DNA of 64,000 nt from Protaetiibacter larvae. GTDB lineage: Bacteria; Actinomycetota; Actinomycetes; Actinomycetales; Microbacteriaceae. Of the stretch, positions 31,924-41,159 are shown piece after piece. The translations under genes were made by a program, and so were the position numbers. Each line of letters begins with the position of its first letter. The first letter of the stretch is position 1. Where the stretch lies: the NCBI RefSeq assembly GCF_008365275.1, contig NZ_CP043504.1:682001-746000 (forward strand). The letters are read 5' to 3'. The notes under the pieces are model-generated. The model was given only the letters and a program-made list of their open reading frames with translations, searched no databases and was not told the DNA's origin.

Positions 31924-32537
31924 GCGGCATCCCTCCCGGCCGGGGTGTCGCGGAGGGTCAGCGCACTCATCGCGGGTCGGCCGATGATGGCGAGCACGGC
32001 CACGTCGCGCTCGGCGATCGCCGCGAGGGCTCGATGCCATCGCGCGGCCTCGCCCCCGTGCCGGTCGGGGGAGACGACGACGAGGCCCTGCACGCCGGGA
32101 CGCAGCAGGGCGAGCTCGCTCAGGATGCGCACCCGGGTGGCGGGATGGAGGTCGGCCAAGCGCGTGTCGGCGGCGCCGGGTGCGCCGAGGCTCTCGAGCA
32201 CCCGCCGGGCGGCGGCTCGCGTGGACGGGCGCCCCGCGAACATGAGCTCCTCGGTCGCGACCGCGAGCAGCGTCACACCGGGGGGCGGTTCGCTCACGCT
32301 CGGCGCGTCGACGAGCGCGACCTCGCGGCGGATGCGGGCGGCATCCGCGCGTCCGTCGATGCGGACGGTGCCGCGGTCGGGCCGCATGCGACCGGTCGCG
32401 ATGAGGCCCAGCACGGTGGGGCGCTCGGCGGTCTCGGCCTCGATGAGGGCGAGGCGTCCGCTCGCGAGTTCGAGGCTCGTGGCGGGGAGGGCGGCGCCGT
32501 CGCGGCCTTTCGCGACGCCGGAGAGTTCGATCCTCAC
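31920..32537 (-). CDS. Degenerate ABC-transporter ATP-binding-like protein
   Basis: A 205-residue protein with the outline of an ABC ATPase: N-terminal strands MRIELSGVAKGRDGAAL, a middle PDRGTVRIDGRADAARIRREVALVD (the region after Walker A and around the Q-loop), and LADLHPATRVRILSELALLRPGVQGLVVVSPDRHGG where signature and Walker B belong. The Walker A position reads EAETAERPTVL, with no GxxGxGKS/T, and no LSGGQ or DE pair is seen. It is probably unable to hydrolyse ATP and may be a structural partner of the YhgE-like protein. Coupled by four-base overlaps on both sides. Confidence 0.72.
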   Translation of the reverse strand: MRIELSGVAKGRDGAALPATSLELASGRLALIEAETAERPTVLGLIATGRMRPDRGTVRIDGRADAARIRREVALVDAPSVSEPPPGVTLLAVATEELMFAGRPSTRAAARRVLESLGAPGAADTRLADLHPATRVRILSELALLRPGVQGLVVVSPDRHGGEAARWHRALAAIAERDVAVLAIIGRPAMSALTLRDTPAGRDAA

Positions 32538-33169
32538 GCGCTCAGCTCCGGGATCCGGGCGATGAGGGCGCTCGCGCTCGCGGCGTCGAGCCCGGCGATC
32601 GCGAGCACCGAGAGCGCGACGAGACGCTCGCCGAGCGCGCCGTCGAGCGGGGTGCGCGCGGCCTCGTCGAGCACGGTGAGCGCCGCGCCTTCGATGAGGC
32701 GGGCGAGCAGGGCGGGCGGGATGTCGGAGCGCACCGTGCTGGCGGCGATGCCCTCGTCGACGGTGCGTCGCACCCGGTCCCGCAGCGGTTCGAGGGCGAG
32801 GGCGAGTTCGTGCTGGTGCGGGCCGCGCACCGCGAACTGGGCCATCACGCGCACCGCTTCCACCTCGCGCCAGAGGCGCACGCCGATGAGGGCGAGTCGC
32901 ACGAGCGGCTCGGGGTGCTCCACGTCGTCGACGGCCGCCAGCACGCGGCTGGCGCCGTGGGCGAGCAGCGAGCGCACGAGCTCGTCGCGGGTGGCGAAGT
33001 GGCCGTAGACCGCGCGACGGCTGAGGCCGGCTTCGGCGGCGATCGCGTCGAGCGAGGCGTCGGGGTCGCGGTTGAGCACGACGCCGGCGGCCGCGAGGAG
33101 GGCGAGGCGGTTCTCTTCGGCGTCGCGGCGCCTCGTCCGGGTGGGCGCGCCGCTCTCGATCAAGGTCAT
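32534..33169 (-). CDS. TetR-family transcriptional regulator
   Basis: A 211-residue repressor-type protein. The N-terminal helix-turn-helix is NRDPDASLDAIAAEAGLSRRAVYGHFATRDEL (about residues 32-63); the rest is a ligand-binding helical domain. It heads the operon with the ABC-like and YhgE-like genes. The start ATG follows TACGAT by six bases (leaderless), and a perfect TGCACA-TCTG-TGTGCA palindrome stands just upstream, where a bound dimer would block the promoter, so autorepression of the operon is likely. Confidence 0.9.
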   Translation of the reverse strand: MTLIESGAPTRTRRRDAEENRLALLAAAGVVLNRDPDASLDAIAAEAGLSRRAVYGHFATRDELVRSLLAHGASRVLAAVDDVEHPEPLVRLALIGVRLWREVEAVRVMAQFAVRGPHQHELALALEPLRDRVRRTVDEGIAASTVRSDIPPALLARLIEGAALTVLDEAARTPLDGALGERLVALSVLAIAGLDAASASALIARIPELSA

Positions 33170-33175
33170 GCCCTC

Positions 33176-33181
33176 ATCGTA
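33176..33181 (-). promoter_or_regulatory. Leaderless -10 box TACGAT for the TetR gene
   Basis: TACGAT on the minus strand, six bases before the ATG at 33169. Confidence 0.58.
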
Positions 33182-33190
33182 CGCCTAACT

Positions 33191-33206
33191 TGCACATCTG
33201 TGTGCA
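33191..33206. promoter_or_regulatory. Candidate TetR operator TGCACATCTGTGTGCA
   Basis: Perfect 6-bp inverted repeat with a four-base centre, starting ten bases upstream of the -10 box of the TetR-ABC-YhgE operon. It is AT-richer than its surroundings and has the usual size of a TetR operator. Confidence 0.65.
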
Positions 33207-33249
33207 CATTATTCGCGCCCCGGCATCCCCGGCTCCCTCTCCCCTTTCT

Positions 33250-33315
33250 CCCCGAAAGTACGTACTTCTGCGCCCCCGGGCGGCGTTTCGACCCCAGAAG
33301 TACGTACTCTCGCGG
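33250..33315. repeat. Inverted repeat, CCCCGAAAGTACG family, copy 2
   Basis: Arms 33250-33268 (CCCCGAAAGTACGTACTTC) and 33297-33315 pair with two mismatches around a 28-base spacer. It lies in the divergent region between the TetR and purA promoters. Spacing and arms match copy 1 at 30110-30175. Confidence 0.88.
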
Positions 33316-33330
33316 AGATCGGGGAGCCGA

Positions 33331-33336
33331 TAGGCT
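33331..33336 (+). promoter_or_regulatory. -10 box TAGGCT for purA
   Basis: TAGGCT lies 35 bases before the ATG at 33372, giving a short leader with an AAAGGGAG ribosome site. Confidence 0.55.
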
Positions 33337-33371
33337 GGGGTGTAATCCCCCGTCGAACAAAGGGAGACGCT

Positions 33372-34658
33372 ATGCCCGCGATCGTGCTCATCGGTGCCCA
33401 GTGGGGCGACGAAGGCAAAGGCAAGGCGACCGACCTGCTCGGCGACCGCGTCGACTACGTCGTCAAGTTCAACGGCGGCAACAACGCCGGCCACACCGTC
33501 GTCGTCGGCGACCAGAAGTACGCGCTGCACCTGCTGCCCTCCGGCATCCTGAGCCCCGGCGTCGTACCCGTCATCGCTAACGGCGTCGTCGTCGACATCG
33601 AGGTGCTGTTCTCGGAGCTGGAGGCGCTCAGCGCCCGCGGCGTCGACGTCTCGAAGCTGCTCATCTCGGCCAACGCGCACGTCATCACCGCGTACCACCG
33701 CACCCTCGACCGCGTCACGGAGCGCTTCCTCGGCAAGCGCCAGATCGGCACCACCGGCCGCGGAATCGGCCCCGCGTACGCCGACAAGATCAACCGAGTC
33801 GGCATCCGGATGCAGGACCTCTTCGACGAGAACATCCTGCGTCAGAAGGTCGAGGGCGCCCTCGACCAGAAGAACCACCTGCTGCTGAAGGTCTACAACC
33901 GGCGCGCGATCGCCGTCGACGAGGTCGTCGACGACCTGCTGTCGTACGTCGAACGGCTGCGCCCGATGGTGGCCGACACGAGCCTCGAACTCAACCGCGC
34001 CCTCGACGCCGGCAAGACGGTGCTCTTCGAAGGCGGCCAGGCGACCATGCTGGATGTCGACCACGGCACCTACCCCTTCGTCACCTCCTCGAACGCCACG
34101 AGCGGCGGGGCCGCCACCGGATCCGGCGTCGCCCCCAACCGCTTCGACCGCGTCATCGCCGTCGTGAAGGCGTACACCACGCGCGTCGGCTCGGGACCGT
34201 TCCCCACCGAGCTCTTCGACGAGTCGGGCGAGTTCCTGCGCTCCGCCGGCTTCGAGTTCGGCACCACCACCGGCCGCCCCCGACGCACCGGCTGGTACGA
34301 CGCCCCCATCGCCCGCTACGCGAGCCGCATCAACGGCGTCACCGACTTCGTGCTCACCAAGCTCGACGTGCTGACCGGCCTCGAGCGCATCCCCGTCGCG
34401 GTCGCCTACGACGTCGACGGCACCCGCTTCGACGAGGTGCCCGTCAACCAGAGCGACTTCCACCACGCGAAACCGATCTACGAAGAGTTCCCGGGGTGGA
34501 GCGAGGACATCACGGGCGCGCGCGAGTTCTCCGAGCTGCCCCAGGCGGCGCAGGACTACGCGCTCGCCCTCGAGCGGATGTCCGGATCGCGCATCTCGGC
34601 GATCGGCGTCGGCCCCGGCCGTGACGCCATCGTGGTGCGCCACGACCTGATCGGCTGA
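33372..34658 (+). CDS. purA: Adenylosuccinate synthetase
   Basis: A 428-residue enzyme making adenylosuccinate from IMP, aspartate and GTP. It begins with [21 protein letters not shown] (GTP-binding loop and catalytic Asp), followed by [65 protein letters not shown] and GVGPGRD. Strong AAAGGGAG ribosome site five bases before the ATG. Monocistronic by appearance. Confidence 0.97.
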   Translation: MPAIVLIGAQWGDEGKGKATDLLGDRVDYVVKFNGGNNAGHTVVVGDQKYALHLLPSGILSPGVVPVIANGVVVDIEVLFSELEALSARGVDVSKLLISANAHVITAYHRTLDRVTERFLGKRQIGTTGRGIGPAYADKINRVGIRMQDLFDENILRQKVEGALDQKNHLLLKVYNRRAIAVDEVVDDLLSYVERLRPMVADTSLELNRALDAGKTVLFEGGQATMLDVDHGTYPFVTSSNATSGGAATGSGVAPNRFDRVIAVVKAYTTRVGSGPFPTELFDESGEFLRSAGFEFGTTTGRPRRTGWYDAPIARYASRINGVTDFVLTKLDVLTGLERIPVAVAYDVDGTRFDEVPVNQSDFHHAKPIYEEFPGWSEDITGAREFSELPQAAQDYALALERMSGSRISAIGVGPGRDAIVVRHDLIG

Positions 34659-34697
34659 GACCGCCTCCGCGCGGGCCTCGGCCGGGGCCGCTTTCCG

Positions 34698-34916
34698 TCA
34701 CTCGTTGCCGATGGCGCCGTCCGCGGCGTCGCGGGCGCCCTTCAGCTGCTCCGCGAACTTGCCGCCCGTGATCTTGTCGCCGAGGCTCTCGGCGCCGTCG
34801 AGCACCTTGTCGCTGACCTCCTCGGCCTGCTCGCTCTTCAGCGCGTCGCCGATCTTGTCCTTGTTGTCGTCGATGAATTCGGCGGCCTTCTTGCTCAGAT
34901 CCTCGAATGCGCTCAT
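34698..34916 (-). CDS. MT0933-like (Rv0909-type) antitoxin-family small protein
   Basis: A 72-residue acidic, helix-rich protein: SAFEDLSKKAAEFIDDNKDKIGDAL, then DKITGGKFAEQLKGARDAADGAIG. The TGGK segment followed by a predicted helix resembles the MT0933/Rv0909 antitoxin family. No partner toxin gene is adjacent, so it may act alone or be a general stress protein of the same fold. GGAAGGAAC-type purine-rich ribosome site upstream of the ATG. It is convergent with purA. Confidence 0.62.
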   Translation of the reverse strand: MSAFEDLSKKAAEFIDDNKDKIGDALKSEQAEEVSDKVLDGAESLGDKITGGKFAEQLKGARDAADGAIGNE

Positions 34917-35034
34917 CGTCGTTCCTTCCCTCGGGGGCGACGGCTGTCGCTCCTGGGGGCATCGTAGGCTCGTCGCCCGCCGCGCGGTACCCCGTTGCCG
35001 AAGCGGCTGCAGGATCGCCTGTCAGGATGGGGGG

Positions 35035-35670
35035 ATGACCGCACGACGCCCCGAACGGGGAAGCCTGGTCGGCCGCTACGTGCGGCTCGACCCCTTCACC
35101 CTCGACGACCTCCCCGCCCTCTGGCGCGCGCTCGGACACCCGGAGGTGTTCGCGGGCGGGTACGGCGGCGGTCCCGCCGGGCTGCCCGCCGACGAGGCGG
35201 CCTACGCGGAGTGGGCGCCCCGCTACTTCCCGCACGAGACCGGCAACACCTACGTCGTGCGCATCGCGGCCGGGCCGCACACGGGCGAGGTGGTGGGCGC
35301 CACGAGCCTCGCCGACTTCGACGAGGCGCGCGAGTCGGCGCACATCGGCTGGACCGCCTACGACCCGCGCGTCTGGGGCACCCAGGTGAACGTGGAGGCG
35401 AAGCTCCTGCTGCTCGGGCTCGCCTTCGACCACGGCTTCGGCCGGGTGAAGCTGCAGGCGGATGCCCTCAACGCACGTTCGCGGGCCGCGATCGAGAAGA
35501 TCGGCGCCTCCTTCGAGGGCATCACCCGGCGCGACCAGCGTCGCGCGGACGGGTCGTGGCGCGATGCCGCGATCTTCTCGGTGCTCGCCGAGGAGTGGCC
35601 CGAGGTGCGCGCGGGGCTCGAGCGGCGCCTGCAGGACTGGGGCGACCGCCCGGTATCCTTCAGATCATGA
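35035..35670 (+). CDS. GNAT-family (RimJ/RimL-like) N-acetyltransferase
   Basis: A 211-residue acetyltransferase. LVGRYVRLDPFTLDDLPALWRAL (about 11-33) is the RimJ/RimL-type opening; the acetyl-CoA region is ESAHIGWTAYDPRVWGTQVNVEAKLLLLGLAFDHGFGRVKLQADALNARSRAAIEKIGASFEG (about 101-163). The substrate is unknown. The ATG follows a CAGGAT box by six bases. It overlaps the chorismate mutase start (ATGA) and opens a three-gene coupled set. Confidence 0.88.
   Translation: MTARRPERGSLVGRYVRLDPFTLDDLPALWRALGHPEVFAGGYGGGPAGLPADEAAYAEWAPRYFPHETGNTYVVRIAAGPHTGEVVGATSLADFDEARESAHIGWTAYDPRVWGTQVNVEAKLLLLGLAFDHGFGRVKLQADALNARSRAAIEKIGASFEGITRRDQRRADGSWRDAAIFSVLAEEWPEVRAGLERRLQDWGDRPVSFRS
35654..35659 (+). 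promoter_or_regulatory. Possible internal leaderless -10 box TATCCT for chorismate mutase
   Basis: TATCCT lies within the end of the GNAT gene, seven bases before the ATG at 35667, and could give an independent leaderless transcript. Confidence 0.4.
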
Positions 35671-35993
35671 CGGATGCCGCCCACCTCGACCCTCTCGACG
35701 AGCTCGCCGGCATCCGACAGTCGATCGACAACATCGACGCGGCCCTCATCCACCTGCTCGCGGAGCGGTTCAAGTTCACCCAGCAGGTGGGGCGGCTGAA
35801 GGCATCCAGCGGCCTCCCGGCCTCGGATCCGGATCGCGAGCGCGTGCAGGTCGCCCGGCTGCGGGCACTGGCTTCGGAGTCGCACCTCGACCCCGAGTTC
35901 GCCGAGAAGTGGTTCACCTTCGTGGTGGCGGAGGTCATCCACCACCACGAACGGCTCGCGAACGGCGCGAAGAGCGCCGGCGATCCGGCGTGA
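35667..35993 (+). CDS. Chorismate mutase (AroQ type)
   Basis: A 108-residue all-helical protein converting chorismate to prephenate for Phe and Tyr synthesis. LAGIRQSIDNIDAALIHLLAERFKFTQQVGRLKASSGLPASDPDRERVQVARLRAL shows the conserved arginines and lysine (RxxIDxID, KxxxxxxVGxxK, DxxRE) of actinobacterial AroQ-delta mutases. Such short enzymes often need DAHP synthase as an activating partner; that gene is not in view. Start and stop overlap both neighbours by four bases. Confidence 0.9.
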   Translation: MTDAAHLDPLDELAGIRQSIDNIDAALIHLLAERFKFTQQVGRLKASSGLPASDPDRERVQVARLRALASESHLDPEFAEKWFTFVVAEVIHHHERLANGAKSAGDPA

Positions 35994-36910
35994 CGGGCTG
36001 GGATCCGCGGGCGATTCCTTCGCTCGCCGGGCGCTGCGTCGTGGTCACCGGCGGCAATGCCGGGATCGGCTACTTCACGTCCGAGCAGCTCGCGCGGGCG
36101 GGGGCGCGCGTGGTGATCGCGGCGCGGTCCGCCGAGAAGGCCGAGGCGGCGATCCGATCGATCCGCGCGCAGGCGCCGGATGCCGAGCTCGCGCACGTGC
36201 GGCTGGATCTGGCCTCGCTCGCCTCGGTGCGGGAGGCGGCGGAGGAGCTCGCCGCGTTCCGTCCGCTGCACGCGCTCGTCAACAACGCGGGGCGTGTGCT
36301 GCCGTCGCGCGTGCGGCAGCTGACCGAGGACGGCTTCGAGGCGATCGTGGGCGGCAACTTCCTCGGGCATTTCGCCCTCACGACCCTGCTGTTCCCGGCG
36401 CTCGCGGCGGACGGGCGGGTGGTGGGTCTCGGCAGCGACTCGACGCGCATGGTGCGGCTCGAGGCCGACGACCTGTGGTCTGAGCGGCGCTATGCGCCGT
36501 TCCGCGCCTACGCGTTCTCCAAGCACGCCGTGCAGGGCTTCCATCTCGAGCTGGCCCGTCGGCTCGCCGCGGCGGGTGACGGGCGCCGCTCGCTGCTCGC
36601 GCATCCGGGCTGGGCGACGAACGCGTACGCCGCGAAACGGGTCGGGATCACGGATCGCGACCCGCGGTCGCAGCGGGTGTTCGAGGCGGTCACGGGATGG
36701 GCGGGCCAGGGCAAGGATCGCGGTGCCTGGCCCTCGGTGCGTGCCGTCGCCGATCCGGATGCCGCGAGCGGCACCTTCTTCGGCCCTTCGCGTCAGCTCG
36801 CGGGTCGCCCGGTGCCGGTCACCCCGGTCGCCTCCTCCGCGTCTCCCGCCTTCGGCGCCGCCCTGTGGGCCAACGCCGAGCAGAAGTCCGGCATCCGCTT
36901 CCCCCTCTGA
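35990..36910 (+). CDS. Short-chain dehydrogenase/reductase
   Basis: A 306-residue SDR. Cofactor loop VVVTGGNAGIGYFTSEQLA (about 17-35), LVNNAGRVL and catalytic YAFSKHA (YxxxK) are present. Longer than classical SDRs, it resembles the retinol-dehydrogenase/WW-oxidoreductase-like group; substrate unknown. GTG start in a GTGA overlap with chorismate mutase, and the end faces the purL stop across an imperfect 33-bp hairpin repeat. Confidence 0.88.
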   Translation: MTGWDPRAIPSLAGRCVVVTGGNAGIGYFTSEQLARAGARVVIAARSAEKAEAAIRSIRAQAPDAELAHVRLDLASLASVREAAEELAAFRPLHALVNNAGRVLPSRVRQLTEDGFEAIVGGNFLGHFALTTLLFPALAADGRVVGLGSDSTRMVRLEADDLWSERRYAPFRAYAFSKHAVQGFHLELARRLAAAGDGRRSLLAHPGWATNAYAAKRVGITDRDPRSQRVFEAVTGWAGQGKDRGAWPSVRAVADPDAASGTFFGPSRQLAGRPVPVTPVASSASPAFGAALWANAEQKSGIRFPL

Positions 36911-36923
36911 CTTCGGGGGTTCA

Positions 36924-36997
36924 TGGCGTAGCTGGAGCTACGACCTCACGGCGGGAGGCGTTTCTCCCGCCGCCAGGTCACGGCTCCAGCCGCGCCA
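36924..36997. repeat. Imperfect inverted repeat of the TGGCGCGGCTGGAGCC family, copy 2
   Basis: Arms 36924-36956 and 36965-36997, about 33 bases each with several mismatches, between the stops of the convergent SDR and purL genes. Clearly related in sequence and loop (AGGCGTTT) to the perfect copy at 29395-29468, which is 7.5 kb away. Confidence 0.88.
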
Positions 36998-37006
36998 CGG
37001 AACCAG

Positions 37007-39298
37007 TCACGCGAAGTGGGTGCGGAGGGGGGTGCGGAAGGTGGTGGCGAGGTCGGCGACGGATGCGGTGAAGAGTCCCTGAACCTCGAGCGCGGGCTCC
37101 GAGTCGGTGACGCCGACGCGCAGCACGGGGTAGCCGCGGCCCTCGCAGAGGCGCGTGAACTTGACGTCCTCCTCACGCGGCACGGCGACGAGCACGCGGC
37201 CGGTCGACTCCGAGAAGAGCGCCGTGGCGGCGTCCACACCGTCGCGCTCGAGCAGATCGTCGAGGAACACCCGCGCGCCGACGCCGAAGCGCAGCACGCC
37301 CTCGGCGAGCGCGATCGCGAGACCGCCGTCGGCGAGGTCGTGGGCCGCGTTGAGCAGCCCCTCGTGGGCCGCCGCCGAGAGCAGCGAGGCGAGATCCTTC
37401 TCCCGGTCGAGGTCGACAGCCGGCGGGCGTCCGCCCAGGTGACCGTGCACGATGCCCGCCCAGGCGGATCCGTCGAGCTCGAGCGCGGTGGTGCCGAGCA
37501 GGTAGAGGTTGTCGCCGGCATCCTGCCAGCCGGAGGGCACGCGGCGGCCGACGTCGTCGATGGTGCCCATGACGGCGACCACGGGGGTCGGATGGATGGG
37601 CACGTCGCCGGTCTGGTTGTAGAACGACACGTTGCCGCCGGTCACCGGGATGCCGAGCTGCAGGCAGCCGTCGGCGAGTCCTTCGACCGCCTTCGAGAAC
37701 TGCCACATGACCTCGGGGTTCTCGGGGCTGCCGAAGTTGAGGCAGTCGGAGACCGCCACCGGGGTGGCGCCCGTGACGGCGACGTTGCGGTACGCCTCGG
37801 CGAGCGCCAGCTGCGCGCCCTGGTACGGGTCGAGGTAGCAGTACCGGCCGTTGGCGTCGGTCGCGAGGGCGAAGCCGAGGCCCGAGTTCTCGTCGACGCG
37901 CACCATTCCGCCGTCATCCGGATACGACAGCGCCGTGTTGCCGAGCACGTACTTGTCGTACTGCGAGGTGATCCAGCTCTTGTCGGCGAGGTTCGCCGAA
38001 CCGAGCAGCTGTAGCAGCTGCGCCTGGAGCGCGGGGCCATCGGTGGGCCGGGCGAGCACGGATGCCGTGTCGGCGTTCACATGGTCGATCCACGTCGGGT
38101 AGGCCACGGGCCGCTCGTACACGGGCCCGTCGACCGCGACCGTGCGCGGGTCGACGTCGACGATCGTCTCGCCCTTCCAGTCGATGACGAGCCGCCCCGA
38201 GTCGGTGACCTCGCCGAGCACGCTCGCCTCGACATCCCACTTGGCCGTCACCGCGAGGAAGCCCTCGAGCTTGTCGGGGTGCACGACGGCCATCATGCGC
38301 TCCTGGCTCTCCGACATGAGGATCTCCTCGGCGGTGAGCGACGGGTCGCGCAGCAGCACCTCGTCGAGCACGATGTGCATGCCGCCGTCGCCGTTGCTCG
38401 CCAGCTCGGAGGTGGCGCAGGAGATGCCGGCGGCGCCGAGATCCTGGATGCCCTCGACGAGTCCGCCGCGGTACAGCTCGAGGCAGCACTCGATGAGCAC
38501 CTTCTCCATGAAGGGGTCGCCCACCTGCACGGCGGGGCGCTTGCGTCCGGAGCCCTCGTCGAACGACTCGGAGGCGAGGATCGATGCCCCGCCGATGCCG
38601 TCGCCGCCCGTCCGCGCGCCGAACAGCACGACCTTGTTGCCGACGCCGCGCGCGTTGGCGAGGTGCAGGTCCTCGTGGCGCAGCACGCCCACCGCGAGCG
38701 CGTTGACGAGCGGGTTGGCCTGGTAGATGGGGTCGAACCAGGTCTCGCCGCCGATGTTCGGCAGGCCCAGGCAGTTGCCGTAGAACGAGATGCCGGAGAC
38801 GACGCCTGGCACGACGCGCGCGGTGTCGGGGTGGTCGATGGCGCCGAAGCGGAGGGCGTCCATGACGGCGACCGGGCGGGCGCCCATCGAGATGATGTCG
38901 CGCACGATGCCGCCGACGCCCGTCGCGGCGCCCTGGAAGGGCTCGACGTAGCTCGGGTGGTTGTGGCTCTCGATCTTGAAGGTGACCGCCCAGCCCTCGC
39001 CGATGTCGACGACGCCCGCGTTCTCGCCCATGCCGACCATGAGGTTCTTGGTCATCTCGGGGCTGACCTTCTGCCCGAACTGCCGCAGCCACACCTTGCT
39101 CGACTTGTAGGAGCAGTGCTCGCTCCACATGACCGAGTACATGGCGAGCTCGCCGCTCGTGGGGCGGCGACCCAGGATGTCGCGGATGCGCAGGTACTCG
39201 TCGGTCTTGAGGCCGAGGGCGGCGTAGGGCTGCTCGCGTTCGGGGGTGGCGGCGGCGTTCTCGACGGTGTCGACGACGTGCGTCGAGGGGGTGCTCAC
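37007..39298 (-). CDS. purL: Phosphoribosylformylglycinamidine synthase, PurL subunit
   Basis: A 763-residue ATP-dependent FGAM synthase catalytic subunit of the PurSQL type. Landmarks are [73 protein letters not shown] and [39 protein letters not shown]. It works with PurQ and PurS, which are encoded 5.6 kb away (44886-45835). GTG start with AAGGAG nine bases upstream and a TAGACT box 44 bases before it. Confidence 0.97.
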   Translation of the reverse strand: MSTPSTHVVDTVENAAATPEREQPYAALGLKTDEYLRIRDILGRRPTSGELAMYSVMWSEHCSYKSSKVWLRQFGQKVSPEMTKNLMVGMGENAGVVDIGEGWAVTFKIESHNHPSYVEPFQGAATGVGGIVRDIISMGARPVAVMDALRFGAIDHPDTARVVPGVVSGISFYGNCLGLPNIGGETWFDPIYQANPLVNALAVGVLRHEDLHLANARGVGNKVVLFGARTGGDGIGGASILASESFDEGSGRKRPAVQVGDPFMEKVLIECCLELYRGGLVEGIQDLGAAGISCATSELASNGDGGMHIVLDEVLLRDPSLTAEEILMSESQERMMAVVHPDKLEGFLAVTAKWDVEASVLGEVTDSGRLVIDWKGETIVDVDPRTVAVDGPVYERPVAYPTWIDHVNADTASVLARPTDGPALQAQLLQLLGSANLADKSWITSQYDKYVLGNTALSYPDDGGMVRVDENSGLGFALATDANGRYCYLDPYQGAQLALAEAYRNVAVTGATPVAVSDCLNFGSPENPEVMWQFSKAVEGLADGCLQLGIPVTGGNVSFYNQTGDVPIHPTPVVAVMGTIDDVGRRVPSGWQDAGDNLYLLGTTALELDGSAWAGIVHGHLGGRPPAVDLDREKDLASLLSAAAHEGLLNAAHDLADGGLAIALAEGVLRFGVGARVFLDDLLERDGVDAATALFSESTGRVLVAVPREEDVKFTRLCEGRGYPVLRVGVTDSEPALEVQGLFTASVADLATTFRTPLRTHFA

Positions 39299-39342
39299 GG
39301 GGGAGTGCTCCTTGAAGACGGGGCGGATGCGGCAGCCCTCCG

Positions 39343-39348
39343 AGTCTA
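39343..39348 (-). promoter_or_regulatory. -10 box TAGACT for purL
   Basis: TAGACT on the minus strand, 44 bases before the GTG at 39298; the leader carries AAGGAG. Confidence 0.5.
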
Positions 39349-39393
39349 CCGGGGCCCGTGAACGGGGTGGCGCCCAGGACCGACGTTCGTGGC

Positions 39394-39399
39394 TAGGGT
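39394..39399 (+). promoter_or_regulatory. -10 box TAGGGT for the glycine-rich surface protein gene
   Basis: TAGGGT lies 33 bases before the GTG at 39433, with TGGAG as ribosome site. Confidence 0.45.
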
Positions 39400-39432
39400 G
39401 AGGGCAGCTTGCTTCCCAACCCTGGAGTCATT

Positions 39433-40548
39433 GTGTCGCGTGCCGCCTACCCCGCCCGTCCTCTGCGCACGGCGGGTGCCGCTGCCCTCGCGGCGGGAGT
39501 GCTGCTCGCGGCGGCCCCCGTGCCGGCATTCGCGGCATCGAGTGAGAGCTGCGCGGCGGGGGTGTGCACGGTGACCTTCACGACCCCCTCGGCCGCGACG
39601 CTCGATCGCTGGACGGTGCCGGCGGGCGTCGCCTCGGTGACGGTCGAGCTGTACGGCGCGAACTCGTCGGCGAGCACCGGCGCCGCATTCAGCGCTGTGC
39701 TCGCGGTGAGCCCCGGCGATGACCTCGCGGTGTTCGTCGGCACGCCCGGCCTGCCCGGGAGCTCCAGCAACTTGGGCGCGCCCGGGATCGCCGGCACCTT
39801 CGTGGCGGGTGGCGCGGGCGGCGCTGGCGGCGCGTCTTCCGCGGGTGGCGCCGGAGGTGCACCGGGAGCCTCCGCGGGCGGCAGTGGCGGCGCGGGCGGC
39901 GGGGGAGGCAACGGTGGCGCGCCCATCGTCTTGGGTATTCCCGGCACCACGGGGGGCGTCGGCGGTGCCTCGGGGCCCGGCGGTGAGGGCGGTTCGGGAG
40001 GGACGTTCGTGTTCCTCGGCGATGGGGCCGCCTGGCTGCCGGTGCTCGTGGCGGGCGGGGCGGGAGGCGGCGCCGCGGCGGACGCGGCGGCACCGGGCGA
40101 CGCCTTCACGCCCGCGCCGGTCTCGCCCGCACCGGTCTTCGACGGCACGATCTTGACGGTGGCGACCGCGGCGTCGGCAAACGGCTCGAATGCCGCCACC
40201 GGTTCGGTGGGTACCTTCTCCGATCCCGGAGGTCCGGGCGGGGCGGGCGCGCCCGGAGAGAACGGACGCGGCAGCGGCTACCTCGTGGCAGCGGCCGCGG
40301 GTGGCGGCGGCGCGAGCTTCGCGGATGCGACGGTCGCCTCCGCGGTGGCGCCGCTCGCCCGGGTGGCGACACCCTCCACGGCGGGTTCGGTCACGCTCCG
40401 CTACACGCAACCCGTTGCGGCCGCCCCGGCGCCGCGTCCGGCCCTCGCCGACACGGGTGCCGAACTCGGCTCGCTCGCCGTCGCCATCCCGCTGCTCGCG
40501 CTCGGCGGGCTGCTGTTGGCGGGATCTCGTCGGCGCCTGACGCACTGA
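39433..40548 (+). CDS. Glycine-rich secreted protein with LAxTG (class E sortase-type) anchor
   Basis: A 371-residue protein with a signal peptide (basic start, hydrophobic run to about residue 31, cleavage near PAFA-A), a beta-type domain of about residues 34-110 with one cysteine pair (CAAGVC), then a long Gly/Ala-rich region (GGAGGAGGASSAGGAGG and similar, about 125-205). The C-terminus is a sorting signal: LADTG (338-342), a hydrophobic helix and a basic tail (SRRRLTH). LAxTG rather than LPxTG is the motif preferred by class E sortases of high-GC actinobacteria. Wall anchoring is inferred; the sortase is not in the window. GTG start with a TGGAG site. Confidence 0.82.
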   Translation: MSRAAYPARPLRTAGAAALAAGVLLAAAPVPAFAASSESCAAGVCTVTFTTPSAATLDRWTVPAGVASVTVELYGANSSASTGAAFSAVLAVSPGDDLAVFVGTPGLPGSSSNLGAPGIAGTFVAGGAGGAGGASSAGGAGGAPGASAGGSGGAGGGGGNGGAPIVLGIPGTTGGVGGASGPGGEGGSGGTFVFLGDGAAWLPVLVAGGAGGGAAADAAAPGDAFTPAPVSPAPVFDGTILTVATAASANGSNAATGSVGTFSDPGGPGGAGAPGENGRGSGYLVAAAAGGGGASFADATVASAVAPLARVATPSTAGSVTLRYTQPVAAAPAPRPALADTGAELGSLAVAIPLLALGGLLLAGSRRRLTH

Positions 40549-40586
40549 CGGCGGCGGGGTCGAGCGGCAGGAGGCAGCATGGAGCC

Positions 40587-41159
40587 ATGCCCCTGCGCCG
40601 CGTCGTGATCCTGCACGGCTACACCGCCCATCCCGGCAAGCACTGGTTCGGCTGGCTGCGGGAGCAGCTCGCCCCGCTCGGCGTCGTCACCGAGGTTCCC
40701 GCTCTGCCCGATACCGAGCATCCGGATGCCGCCGCCTGGACGGATGCCGCGGTCGCGGCGATCGGCCGCATCGATGCGCACACCGCGGTGGTCGGCCACA
40801 GCCTCGGCACGATCACCGCCATCCGAGCTCTCGGCCGCGTGGTCGCCGAGCAGCCGGATGCGCGCCTCGGCGCCCTCGCCCTCGTCGCGTCCTTCGTCGA
40901 TCCGGTGCCGATCTACCCCGAGCTCGACCCGTTCACCCGAGGCCTGCCGAGCCTGCCGGGCCTCGCGGCACGCATCGACCGGCGCCTCGTGCTGCGTTCC
41001 GACGACGACCCCGAGGTGCCGATCGCGCTGACCCCGCCGGTCGCCGCGGGGCTCGACGCCGAGCTCGTGGTGGTGCCCGGTGCGGCCCATTTCTGCGAGT
41101 CGCAGGGCGTCACGACCCTCCCCCCGCTCGCCGCCTGGCTGCGCCAGACGGCTCCGTGA
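40587..41159 (+). CDS. RBBP9/YdeN-type alpha/beta hydrolase
   Basis: A 190-residue small serine hydrolase. VVILHGYTAHPGKHWFGWL is the RBBP9/YdeN opening, VVGHSLGT holds the nucleophile (Ser about 72), DDDPEVP supplies an acidic residue and PGAAHFCESQG the histidine. Substrate unknown. The last residues (RQTAP) and stop are encoded by the arm of a perfect 27-bp inverted repeat shared with the opposing PadR gene. Confidence 0.87.
   Translation: MPLRRVVILHGYTAHPGKHWFGWLREQLAPLGVVTEVPALPDTEHPDAAAWTDAAVAAIGRIDAHTAVVGHSLGTITAIRALGRVVAEQPDARLGALALVASFVDPVPIYPELDPFTRGLPSLPGLAARIDRRLVLRSDDDPEVPIALTPPVAAGLDAELVVVPGAAHFCESQGVTTLPPLAAWLRQTAP

Noticed and set aside
34698-34916. A functional toxin-antitoxin pair
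   Set aside because: The protein resembles the MT0933 antitoxin family, but neither neighbour (purA, GNAT) is a plausible toxin.
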